Assembly (NCBI RefSeq): GCF_002088235.1
Contig: NZ_AQQV01000001.1
Location: 186,001 to 250,000 of the forward strand
From: Oceanococcus atlanticus
GTDB lineage: Bacteria > Pseudomonadota > Gammaproteobacteria > Nevskiales > Oceanococcaceae
Direction of reading: 5' to 3'
Length of the DNA: 64,000 nucleotides
A program made the position numbers and the translations under genes. Shown in pieces: positions 29,049 through 36,922 of the stretch (position 1 is the stretch's first letter; each line of letters starts with the position of its first letter). The notes below the pieces were generated by a model. That model was not told the origin of the DNA and ran no database searches. It saw nothing but the letters and a program-made list of their open reading frames with translations.

Positions 29049-30011
29049 TCAGGCCGACGTGGATGGTGTTTTCGGTGTCCAGTTCATGGCGCGAGTCTTC
29101 AACTCCCCGAACTTGTCGGACACCGATTCCAGTTTCTGCTCCCACTCCGGATTGGGTTGCTGATCACGGGTGACACTGAAGTACACCTGCATCAATGCGG
29201 TCATGCCGAAGGGTTCGATCACGGCCTGCTTCACGCCCCAGGCGAAAACCACGGCGATGACGAAGGTCAGCGGCCCGGCGCTGCCGGGGAACAAGGCCAC
29301 CAGCCCGGCCACCGGCGCCAGGATCAGCATGAACACCAGCAAGGTCAGGCCCCAGATCACGATCGACAGGACCGCGGCATTGCGCAGAAACGTGGTGTAG
29401 TTCTGGGCATACAGCACCAGGGCCGTGCGCGCCGAAGCCCACGGGTTGTCGGAACGCGTGCGGATGTTGTGCGCCAGGATGACTTCATCCAGATAGGTCA
29501 GCGACAGCTCGATAACCTTGTTGAGGAACTTCACCAGGCCCTCAAGCCCCGGAATCGGCAGGATCGCTGCAATGGTGAAGAACACCCGGTTGAACGACTT
29601 GAGCACCCCCTTGATCAGCTGATCGACGCCAAACAGCACCGATGATTCGGTGAAGCGCTCGCGCACCGCCGCCTGGGCGTACTCGATCTGGCCTTTGCCC
29701 TGCGGGATCTCGCCGCCGTCCATGACCTCAACCAGCACCGCAATGTGCCCGGCCTTGACCATGTAGAGCAGATACTCACGCAGGAAATACATCGCCGCAC
29801 TGGCCAGCCCGAAACCGAACAGGCCGCCGTAGGTGCCGCCGGTGGCCGCATCACCGAAGATGCTGCCCGCGCCATAGCCCATGCCGGCGCCCACACCGGT
29901 GATGAGCACGAATGCCAGCGTAATCCCGAAATAGATAAGAAAGCGGAAAACCAGAAACGGCGCGGTCTTGCCGAGCAGGCTGATCACGCCGCCGATCTGA
30001 AAATCTTTCAT
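29049..30011 (-). CDS. multi-pass membrane protein of unknown function
   Basis: A 320-residue protein with about six hydrophobic segments: two at about 20-45 and 55-80 rich in glycine and alanine, one near 135-160, and three at about 215-285. Charged loops lie between. No catalytic motif is recognised. It starts with ATG after a GGAG site and lies 85 bases downstream of the sulfatase gene on the same strand, so it may be the last gene of the sulfatase operon or an independent gene. Such proteins are conserved but uncharacterised as far as I can tell. Confidence 0.7.
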   Translation of the reverse strand: MKDFQIGGVISLLGKTAPFLVFRFLIYFGITLAFVLITGVGAGMGYGAGSIFGDAATGGTYGGLFGFGLASAAMYFLREYLLYMVKAGHIAVLVEVMDGGEIPQGKGQIEYAQAAVRERFTESSVLFGVDQLIKGVLKSFNRVFFTIAAILPIPGLEGLVKFLNKVIELSLTYLDEVILAHNIRTRSDNPWASARTALVLYAQNYTTFLRNAAVLSIVIWGLTLLVFMLILAPVAGLVALFPGSAGPLTFVIAVVFAWGVKQAVIEPFGMTALMQVYFSVTRDQQPNPEWEQKLESVSDKFGELKTRAMNWTPKTPSTSA

Positions 30012-30096
30012 GACTGAACTCCATGCAGTGCCCCGATAGCCACAGCATATAAGTCACGACGCAGGTCGACTGTGACGGTGCTCTCAGTCACATCGC

Positions 30097-31749
30097 TCAG
30101 TTCAGCCAGTACACGTATTCATCGTCGGCGCTCTCGGCATCCAGCAGGGTCTTGTCGATCTGTACCGGCAACTCGACCAGGCTTGGCCAGGCCGGCTCAA
30201 GCATGCCCGCATTGTGCTGTGCGAGCCGTGCGCGCAAGGCTTCGACACGCTCGGGAAAGCGCGCCGACACCTCATGTTGCTCGGTCGGATCCGTATCGAG
30301 ATGAAACAGCCAGGTTTTGCGCGGACGCTCAGCCACCTGCAGCTTCCAGCCGTCGGCGATAACCATCTGGTAGCTGCCTGAGCGCCAGAACAAGGCCTCA
30401 TGGGGCGCCGCGTCGCGCTCGCCGCGCAGATGCGGCAGCAGATTGACGCCGTCTATGACCCGATCGGCGGGCATCGTCGCACCGGCGGCGGCAGCCGCAG
30501 TGGGCACAATATCCATACTGGTCACCGGGTGTGGGTAGTCGACACCCGCCGGCAGATGGGCTGGCCACTGAGCCAGCATCGGCACGTGTACGCCACCTTC
30601 AAACAGGGTCAGTTTCCAGCCGCGGTATGGCTTATTGACCTCGGGCAGACCAAGGTAATTTGGCGCCCCGTTGTCACTGGTCACAACCAGCAAGGTGTTG
30701 TCCGCCAGGCCGTTGGCAGCCAGCGCATCGCGCACCCGCCCGACGCTGCGATCGACCGCACGCAGCATGGCGCCGTAAACGCGCCGTCGATGATCGCTGA
30801 TATGGGCCAAGGCCGCGTAATCCTCGCGTGTCGCCTGCAGCGGCGTGTGTGGGGCCCAGTGCGCCAGATACAGGAAGAACGGCCGGTTGCGATTGGCCTC
30901 GATCACCTTGACCGCCTCATCGGTGTAGTAATCGGTCAGGTAACCGCCTGGTTCGAACCAGGCTCCGCCGTTGTAGCTCGTTGCGTAGCGCATATTGGCC
31001 CACAGGAAACGGTCGATGGGGTCAAAATCCTGGCGTGAATTGACCACCTCGGGATGGTCCTGCGGCAGATACAGACCGTTTTCCAGATACAGGCTTTCAT
31101 CAAAACCCTGATTGAGCGGACGCAGTTCAGGCGTGCCGCCCAGATGCCATTTGCCGATATGGACGTTGTGATAGCCGCGCTCGGCCAGGATTTCGGCCAG
31201 GGTCACCTCGGACGGCGGCAGACCGAGCTGATCGAAATCAGCCACTTCGCCGCTGCGTTGCGGATGTGTCACCACCGGCAGACGGCGCGGCGTCTGGCCG
31301 TAGATCAGCGGCGCCACCCGCGCCATATTGCCCGGCAGAGGGGTGAATTCGAAGCCGAAGCGCGTGGCATAACGGCCGGTCAGCAAGGCCGCGCGTGACG
31401 GCGCGCAGATGGCATTGGCCGCATAGCCCCGGGTGAAGCGCACGCCCTGCTGCGCCACGGCGTCGATGTTCGGTGTCGGCACTTCCGGCATGCCGCCACC
31501 GTAGCTGCTGACATCATTGAAACCCAGGTCATCGAACAGGATGAGCACCACATTGGGCGGGCGCTGCAGCGGGTCTTGCGAGGCCTGAGTCGGCCCCTGC
31601 ATCCATGCCACCGGCTGGTTAGCCGCCACCGGATGGCGCAGATCGGTGAGCCAGCCACTGATGTGCAACAGGATATAGGTGCGCCCCATGTACACACTGG
31701 CGAGCACAAGCGCCAACACCGCAGCACTGATCAGCACGGCACGTTTCAT
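30097..31749 (-). CDS. formylglycine-dependent sulfatase, N-terminally anchored
   Basis: A 550-residue sulfatase of the alkaline-phosphatase superfamily that should hydrolyse a sulfate ester. The N-terminal helix (about 3-22) has no clear cleavage site and probably anchors the enzyme on the periplasmic side. The metal-binding DDLGFND is at about 73-79, and Cys115 in CAPSRAALLTGR is the residue converted to formylglycine. GKWHLG and TSDNGAP complete the active site. The gene starts one base after the stop of the FGE gene, so maturase and substrate are made together. Substrate is unknown; the anchor and the receptor nearby suggest a hydrophobic or large sulfated compound. Confidence 0.9.
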   Translation of the reverse strand: MKRAVLISAAVLALVLASVYMGRTYILLHISGWLTDLRHPVAANQPVAWMQGPTQASQDPLQRPPNVVLILFDDLGFNDVSSYGGGMPEVPTPNIDAVAQQGVRFTRGYAANAICAPSRAALLTGRYATRFGFEFTPLPGNMARVAPLIYGQTPRRLPVVTHPQRSGEVADFDQLGLPPSEVTLAEILAERGYHNVHIGKWHLGGTPELRPLNQGFDESLYLENGLYLPQDHPEVVNSRQDFDPIDRFLWANMRYATSYNGGAWFEPGGYLTDYYTDEAVKVIEANRNRPFFLYLAHWAPHTPLQATREDYAALAHISDHRRRVYGAMLRAVDRSVGRVRDALAANGLADNTLLVVTSDNGAPNYLGLPEVNKPYRGWKLTLFEGGVHVPMLAQWPAHLPAGVDYPHPVTSMDIVPTAAAAAGATMPADRVIDGVNLLPHLRGERDAAPHEALFWRSGSYQMVIADGWKLQVAERPRKTWLFHLDTDPTEQHEVSARFPERVEALRARLAQHNAGMLEPAWPSLVELPVQIDKTLLDAESADDEYVYWLN

Positions 31750-31750
31750 C

Positions 31751-32584
31751 TTATTCCTTCACATCGCGGGCGCAGCGAAAGCCCACGTGCATGAGGGCCG
31801 AATCCGGCGTGGCATGGGCACGCGCACTGACCCGAAAGCCGTAACACACATGCGGATCACACAGGAACGAACCGCCCCGCTGCACCTTCTCGGTTTGCGC
31901 TCCACCGCTCGCGGGTGGATAGGGCTGATACCAGTCCGCCGTCCACTCCCAGACGTTGCCGGCCAGGTCCTCGAAACCCAATGCATCCTGGCCGTACGCC
32001 CCCACCGGCGAGGTCGCTTTGTAACCGTCCTCGGCGGTGTTGATGGCGGGAAATACGCCGGTCCAGACATTGGCCTTGTACTCGCCCTGCTCGACCAGAC
32101 GGCGACCAAAGGCGTGCTTGTCACCATGACCGGCAAGACGTGCGGCATACTCAAACTCAATCTCGCTGGGCAGTCTTTTGCCCTGCGCCGCGCAATACGC
32201 CTGGGCGTCATGCCAGGACACCTGGGTCACCGGATGATCGGACTTGGCCTCGGGGCCCTGGGGCCCCAAGGGCTGACGCCAGTATGCCCCCTCAAGCAGG
32301 GTCCAGCGGCCGCTGCCAAAACGCATCACCGCCGCACTGCCCAATCGCTGCGCATCGGTTTGCACGTCGTTTTGCATCACATAATCCGCAAACGCGCTCA
32401 CGCTGACCGGCCCACGATCCAGCTCAAAGCTCGGCACATGAACACTGAAAGCGGGTCGCTCATCGGGATGGCCCTGATCGTCCCCGATACGCGTGTCGCC
32501 ACCTGGCAGGCGAATCATGTCGGCATGCGCCACGCCAAGCATCAAGCTGAGGCCGAGCAGGCCGCACGCCGTGACGCCTCTCAC
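31751..32584 (-). CDS. formylglycine-generating enzyme with signal peptide
   Basis: FGE oxidises the active-site cysteine of sulfatases to formylglycine using O2. The 277-residue protein has the FGE-sulfatase fold, with NVWEWTADWY at about 210-219 and the catalytic pair Cys242 and Cys247 in SFLCDPHVCYGFR, four residues apart as in known FGEs, then TPDSALMHVGFRCA like the human enzyme. Unusually, it begins with a hydrophobic leader ending AHA (about residue 21), so it is predicted to act in the periplasm rather than on the nascent chain. It starts with GTG overlapping the GST stop (GTGA). Confidence 0.88.
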   Translation of the reverse strand: MRGVTACGLLGLSLMLGVAHADMIRLPGGDTRIGDDQGHPDERPAFSVHVPSFELDRGPVSVSAFADYVMQNDVQTDAQRLGSAAVMRFGSGRWTLLEGAYWRQPLGPQGPEAKSDHPVTQVSWHDAQAYCAAQGKRLPSEIEFEYAARLAGHGDKHAFGRRLVEQGEYKANVWTGVFPAINTAEDGYKATSPVGAYGQDALGFEDLAGNVWEWTADWYQPYPPASGGAQTEKVQRGGSFLCDPHVCYGFRVSARAHATPDSALMHVGFRCARDVKE

Positions 32585-33687
32585 GCTGCGCCCTCACCGA
32601 TCGGCCGCACGTGCAAAGCCATGCGTTGCAGACGCGGCCATGTTCCATGCATAGCTTGTTCAGCCGCGTAATCGGACAACCAGGTGTCGACCGTGGCCCG
32701 CTGCGTGCTGTCCATGTGCGCATAGGCTTCCTGCGCGCGCTGCAGCATCCACAGACTGAACGGGCGTGCCTTGCAGCGAAAGGGTCGCCCGGCCAGACTC
32801 AAGGACACCTCGCCAAGCGCACGCGAGTAACCGCGCCCCGGCGCCGGTTCGGGCACTTTTTCCAGCGCCTCGCGGGTTGCTTCCAGATAGGTCCAGAATT
32901 CGCCGAACACCGATTCGAACAGCGGTGCGAGGGTCGCGGCGATGGCGTCGTCGGGGAGAAATTCACCATCCTGCCCGTCCGGCTGCTGCATACGTTCGAT
33001 CCATGCGGCAAGGTGCGGGCGCGCGGCGATCAGATGCTCCGCTGGATAGGGGTCCCGTCCCAGATGCGCGTACAGCGGGCCAATCAATCCGTAGTCGCCC
33101 AGACTGGGACGCCCGCCCAGCAGATAGCGATGTTCAGCAAAGTGGCGATCCAGCGCATCACACATGTGCTCGCTCCAGGCTTCGATCGCGTCGACCTGAT
33201 CGGGCAGCACACCCAGCCCGGGCAGGAACGAACGCATGCTCATGGCGACCCGTTCGATGACCCGGTTCTTGAGCCAGCGCGGCGCATAGGGCAACAGATT
33301 GTCGCCACCCTCGGGCTGGAAAATCTCGCGGTAATTCTGTGCGAAGTGCCAGCGATAATGCATCGCGCTGGCCAGCCAGAATTCGTCCCCCCAGGCTTCC
33401 AGAAGATAGGCGGCGATGCGCTGACGCGGGCCGTCAGGCACCACCGGCGCCTGCGGAAAGCGACCTTCCAGCACATCGATGATGTGCGAGGTGTCCTGCA
33501 GCCACTCACCTTCCGGCGTAACCAGCACCGGCATCACCTGGGCGCCGGTCTCGCGGCGGATCTGGCGCATGTCCCAGAGGGTTGCCCGGCGTTCTTCATA
33601 GGGAATGTTCTTGTGGCGCAGATAGGCGCGCAATTTGCCGCTGTACAGCGACATCTCCCAACCGAAAAAACGGTACGTTTCACGCAT
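32581..33687 (-). CDS. glutathione S-transferase-like protein, extended C-terminus
   Basis: A 368-residue cytoplasmic protein. Residues about 1-80 form a thioredoxin-like GST N-domain with the cis-proline pattern VMPVLV and EWLQDTSHI. A helical GST C-domain follows (about 90-250, with GGRPSLGDYGLIGPLY). The last 110 residues form an extra segment not seen in ordinary 200-240-residue GSTs. No catalytic Tyr, Ser or Cys is obvious at the usual N-terminal position except SLYSGK. It lies between the FGE and MBL genes in one operon (four-base overlap with FGE), so a role in processing the desulfated product is possible but unproven. Confidence 0.75.
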   Translation of the reverse strand: MRETYRFFGWEMSLYSGKLRAYLRHKNIPYEERRATLWDMRQIRRETGAQVMPVLVTPEGEWLQDTSHIIDVLEGRFPQAPVVPDGPRQRIAAYLLEAWGDEFWLASAMHYRWHFAQNYREIFQPEGGDNLLPYAPRWLKNRVIERVAMSMRSFLPGLGVLPDQVDAIEAWSEHMCDALDRHFAEHRYLLGGRPSLGDYGLIGPLYAHLGRDPYPAEHLIAARPHLAAWIERMQQPDGQDGEFLPDDAIAATLAPLFESVFGEFWTYLEATREALEKVPEPAPGRGYSRALGEVSLSLAGRPFRCKARPFSLWMLQRAQEAYAHMDSTQRATVDTWLSDYAAEQAMHGTWPRLQRMALHVRPIGEGAA

Positions 33688-33713
33688 ACTTAAATCCCTG
33701 GTCTGTGCTGCGC

Positions 33714-34790
33714 CTAACCGCGGCGCCCGAGCACGACTTTGTCACTGTGCGGCGGCAAGGCCAACCAGGTGCCGTCACGTCCCACGGTGGCGGGGCCGTC
33801 ATAGATCTCGGACACGCCCTCCACGAACAGGGCCTCCAGGCGCCGGACCGGCAGCGCCGGCACGATGTGGTAGTACAGCAGATGCTTGACCCCCGCGGCC
33901 TGGGCGATTTGGGCGACCTCCTGTGGGCTGGCGTGATAGTCATGGATATCCTGGGTGATCCGCGCCATGTGTTCGGCACCCACGGCCTGCGCGCCCGCGC
34001 TGATCACGTCGACCAGATGCCCGGCCAGGGCTTCATGCACCAGCACATCGACGCCCTTGGCCATCTGCGCCAGATTGTTTGAGCTGACCGTATCACCCGA
34101 GATCACCAAGCTGCGACCGCGATAGTCAAAGCGGTAGCCCACGGCCGGCGCAACCGGTGCATGGTCGACGCGAAATGCGCTGATACGCAAACCGTCGCGT
34201 TCGACGATGAGGCGTGCCTCACCCTCGTCCGGCAACCCGAAAGCTTGTGCCTTAGCACCCGCGCCCTGCGGCGGGATAACCGCGGCGCCATGGTGAGCCA
34301 CGCGATACCCGAAATCATGGCTGTAGGCCTGATTGAAGCCCTCGACAATCGCCTCGACACCGGGTGGCCCATGAATCGGCAAGGGGCTGGTCCGTGCACC
34401 GCCGGCCCAGCGCTGCAGCATCAGCTCACCAACGCCATCAATGTGGTCGGAATGAAAATGGGTCAGCAGCAAGGCCTCGACATGCCCCGGCGGCAAACCC
34501 AGGTGCAGCATGTTGCGCACCGCCCCGCTGCCCACATCGACAACAAAAATCTGCCCGCCAGCCACCACCGCCACGCATGGCCCGGCACGTTTGGGGTCGG
34601 GCATGGGCGAGCCCGCACCACACAACACCACATGCAGGCCATCAGCGTACTGGGAGAACACCGCATCCGACAGATTGGCCTCGACCTGACGCTGCATCAC
34701 CCGCAACAAAATCCGGTCACCGACCACAGCTAAAAGCCCGGCCGCGATCAATCCGAGCCCGATCAGGCCCCACACCCATTTCCTGCGCAT
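33714..34790 (-). CDS. membrane-anchored MBL-fold metallohydrolase
   Basis: A 358-residue metallo-beta-lactamase-fold protein. A hydrophobic N-terminal helix (about 6-24) targets it to the periplasmic side. Metal ligands are His111, His113, Asp115 and His116 (HFHSDH), with SGDT near 227 and a late histidine in YYHIVP. The opening CGAGSPMPDPKRAGPC and the order of motifs are closest to the RNase Z/arylsulfatase AtsA branch of the family, in which some members hydrolyse sulfate esters. It is the first gene of the minus-strand sulfatase operon, transcribed away from the second sulfatase. Confidence 0.8.
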   Translation of the reverse strand: MRRKWVWGLIGLGLIAAGLLAVVGDRILLRVMQRQVEANLSDAVFSQYADGLHVVLCGAGSPMPDPKRAGPCVAVVAGGQIFVVDVGSGAVRNMLHLGLPPGHVEALLLTHFHSDHIDGVGELMLQRWAGGARTSPLPIHGPPGVEAIVEGFNQAYSHDFGYRVAHHGAAVIPPQGAGAKAQAFGLPDEGEARLIVERDGLRISAFRVDHAPVAPAVGYRFDYRGRSLVISGDTVSSNNLAQMAKGVDVLVHEALAGHLVDVISAGAQAVGAEHMARITQDIHDYHASPQEVAQIAQAAGVKHLLYYHIVPALPVRRLEALFVEGVSEIYDGPATVGRDGTWLALPPHSDKVVLGRRG

Positions 34791-34830
34791 GCTGTCTCCT
34801 CAGGCGTGATCCTGGTGCCACGCCAATTTG

Positions 34831-34853
34831 TTTACAGTATGTCTATAACTGTA
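34831..34853. promoter_or_regulatory. candidate operator in the divergent sulfatase promoter region
   Basis: TTTACAGTATGTCTA at 34831-34845 is followed by ACTGTA, so TACAGT and ACTGTA form an inverted repeat with nine bases between. The first 15 bases recur with one change upstream of the TonB receptor gene (36813-36839). Position between two divergent transcripts, 41-63 bases from one start and 69-91 from the other, fits a repressor site, perhaps TetR-like. No regulator gene lies in the island. Confidence 0.55.
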
Positions 34854-34921
34854 TTGACTGCCAAGCCCGGGCCGCTTCAAGCCTGCTACAGTGCTCACAA
34901 AAAAGAAGGAGACCTCCTCGC

Positions 34922-36685
34922 ATGGACGACTTGCGTATCAGTGCATCGTGCCGCTGCCTCATCGCCGTCACGCTCGCGCTGGGCGTGTTCGGCAACGCCG
35001 CCGCCAGCACCGCCGAACGACCCAATATCGTGCTCATCATGGCCGATGATCTGGGCTACACCGATCTCGGGGTTTACGGTGGCGAGGTCAGCACGCCGAA
35101 CATCAACGCACTGGCCGAACGTGGCACCCTGCTGACCAGCTATCACACCTCGCCACTGTGTTCGCCTTCGCGGGCCATGCTCATGACCGGGGTGGAAAGC
35201 CATCGCGCCGGCCTTGGCAACCTGCCGGAAACCACACCTTTGAGTTTTCGTGGCGAGCCGGCCTACCTCGGCCGCCTGAATGAGCGCGTGGAAACCCTGG
35301 CCACACGCCTCAAACGCGCCGGCTACCGCACCTACATGACCGGCAAATGGCACCTCGGCAAGGACCCGCGCTCGCTGCCCAATGCGCGCGGCTTTGACCG
35401 CTCATTTGCGCTGGAAGCCTCGGGTGCCGACAACTGGGAACAAAAACCCTATTTGCCGATTTACCCCGAAGCCCCGTGGTACGAAGATGGCCATCCCACG
35501 ACCCTGCCGGATGACTTCTATTCCTCTCGTTTTCTGGTCGACAAGCTGATCGAATACATCGATTCCGGCGCCAACCAGAACAACCCGTTCTTTGCCTATC
35601 TTGCCTTCCAGGCCGTGCACATCCCGGTGCAAGCACCACGCGAATACGTGGAGCGCTACAACGGCGTTTACGATGCCGGCTGGGACGCCATCCGCAAGGC
35701 CCGCCATGAGCGCGCCGTGGAACTGGGCATCGTCGATGCCGACGCCCCGATCGGGGCCATGCCTGAGGGCCTGCGTGACTGGAACCAGCTGGACCAGCCC
35801 ACGCGCGAACGGCTGGCCATGAACATGCAGGTCAACGCCGGCATGATCGAGGCGATGGACCATCACATCGGTCGTCTCATCGAACATCTCAAGGCCAGCG
35901 GCGACTACGACAACACCACCTTCGTATTTCTCTCCGACAATGGTCCGGAGCACAACGATCCGCTGGAAACCCCGGGCATGGCCCTGTGGCTGGACTGGGT
36001 GGATTATTCGCTGGATCTCGACACGCTTGGCGAGAAAGGCACCTACGGATACATCGGCCCCGAGTTCGCCAGTGCGGCCGCCTCGCCACACGCATTGTTC
36101 AAGTTCTACACCGGCGAAGGCGGCGTGCGCGTGCCGGCGATTTTTTCCGGCGCCTCCATTCCCGGCCCTGCGCAGATTCGCCAGCCCAGTTTTGTGATCG
36201 ACATCGCGCCGACTCTGCTGGAGATTGCCGGAGTCAGCCGGGACAGCCCCGAGGGCATCGAAGCCATACGCGGCCGTTCCCTGCTCTCGGCCCTACAGCA
36301 GTCCGAGCAGCCGGTGCGCGAGGATCAAGACATCGTGGCCTTCGAAACCGCCGGCAACGTGGCGCTGTTCATGGGCGACTACAAACTTTCTCGCAACCGT
36401 CCGCGCTACGGCGACGGCCAATGGAAGCTGTTCAACATCGCCACCGATCCGGGGGAAACCCGCGATCTGTCCGCCGACCAGCCCGAGCGTTTCCGCTTGA
36501 TGCGCGAACACTACGACGCCTGGGCCGAGGATGTCGGCGCGCTGGAGGTGCCGGAAGGCTATGACGCCCGTCGTCAGCTCAGCATCAACAGCATGCACGA
36601 CCGCGCCTTGCGCTACGGCCCCTGGCTGTTGCTTGCCCTGGTTGTGCTGGTCATGTGGCGACGCCAGCGCAAGAACGCCGCCTAA
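34922..36685 (+). CDS. formylglycine-dependent sulfatase, C-terminally anchored
   Basis: From the ATG at 34922, preceded by AAGGAG, this is a 587-residue exported sulfatase. A signal peptide (cleavage near NAAAS) is followed by the metal site MADDLGYTDLG and Cys80 in CSPSRAMLMTG, the residue to be converted to formylglycine. GKWHLGKD and FLSDNGPEH complete the active site. A final hydrophobic helix (about 565-580) with a WRRQRKN tail anchors the enzyme in the inner membrane from its C-terminus. The frame stays open upstream to 34364, but that part is antisense to the MBL gene. A strong terminator follows. Substrate unknown; the family includes arylsulfatases. Confidence 0.92.
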   Translation: MDDLRISASCRCLIAVTLALGVFGNAAASTAERPNIVLIMADDLGYTDLGVYGGEVSTPNINALAERGTLLTSYHTSPLCSPSRAMLMTGVESHRAGLGNLPETTPLSFRGEPAYLGRLNERVETLATRLKRAGYRTYMTGKWHLGKDPRSLPNARGFDRSFALEASGADNWEQKPYLPIYPEAPWYEDGHPTTLPDDFYSSRFLVDKLIEYIDSGANQNNPFFAYLAFQAVHIPVQAPREYVERYNGVYDAGWDAIRKARHERAVELGIVDADAPIGAMPEGLRDWNQLDQPTRERLAMNMQVNAGMIEAMDHHIGRLIEHLKASGDYDNTTFVFLSDNGPEHNDPLETPGMALWLDWVDYSLDLDTLGEKGTYGYIGPEFASAAASPHALFKFYTGEGGVRVPAIFSGASIPGPAQIRQPSFVIDIAPTLLEIAGVSRDSPEGIEAIRGRSLLSALQQSEQPVREDQDIVAFETAGNVALFMGDYKLSRNRPRYGDGQWKLFNIATDPGETRDLSADQPERFRLMREHYDAWAEDVGALEVPEGYDARRQLSINSMHDRALRYGPWLLLALVVLVMWRRQRKNAA

Positions 36686-36716
36686 GCGGAATTCCGCTCA
36701 AGCTCACCGAGCTGTC

Positions 36717-36754
36717 GGGCGGCGCGCATCGCAGCGCGCCGCCCTGATTTTATT
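36717..36754 (+). terminator. Rho-independent terminator after the second sulfatase
   Basis: An 11-bp GC stem (GGGCGGCGCGC with GCGCGCCGCCC) and six-base loop are followed by TGATTTTATT. It separates the sulfatase transcript from the TonB receptor gene, which therefore needs its own promoter. Confidence 0.85.
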
Positions 36755-36812
36755 GACATATTGTCCACTTCTGTCCTGAACACGCGCTCAGGCGCATTGA
36801 CGGCGCTGCCCG

Positions 36813-36839
36813 ACTGTTACAAATTAGACACACTGTAAA
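36813..36839. promoter_or_regulatory. candidate operator upstream of the TonB receptor gene
   Basis: Read on the minus strand this is TTTACAGTGTGTCTA, differing at one base from the 15-base core at 34831. TTACA and TGTAA also form an inverted repeat around it. It lies 84-110 bases upstream of the receptor ATG. The shared core indicates co-regulation with the sulfatases. Confidence 0.5.
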
Positions 36840-36922
36840 ACTTTAAATCGGCAGCAAGCGACTGCCGTTATCGCATGCCAGCAGACCGCCCATTCAAACA
36901 AGGCGGCGTGGAGGAGACCTCA

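Noticed and set aside
34364-34921. Upstream extension of the second sulfatase frame
   Set aside because: The 186 extra residues lie antisense to the MBL gene and across the promoter region; the ATG at 34922 has a good ribosome site and signal peptide.
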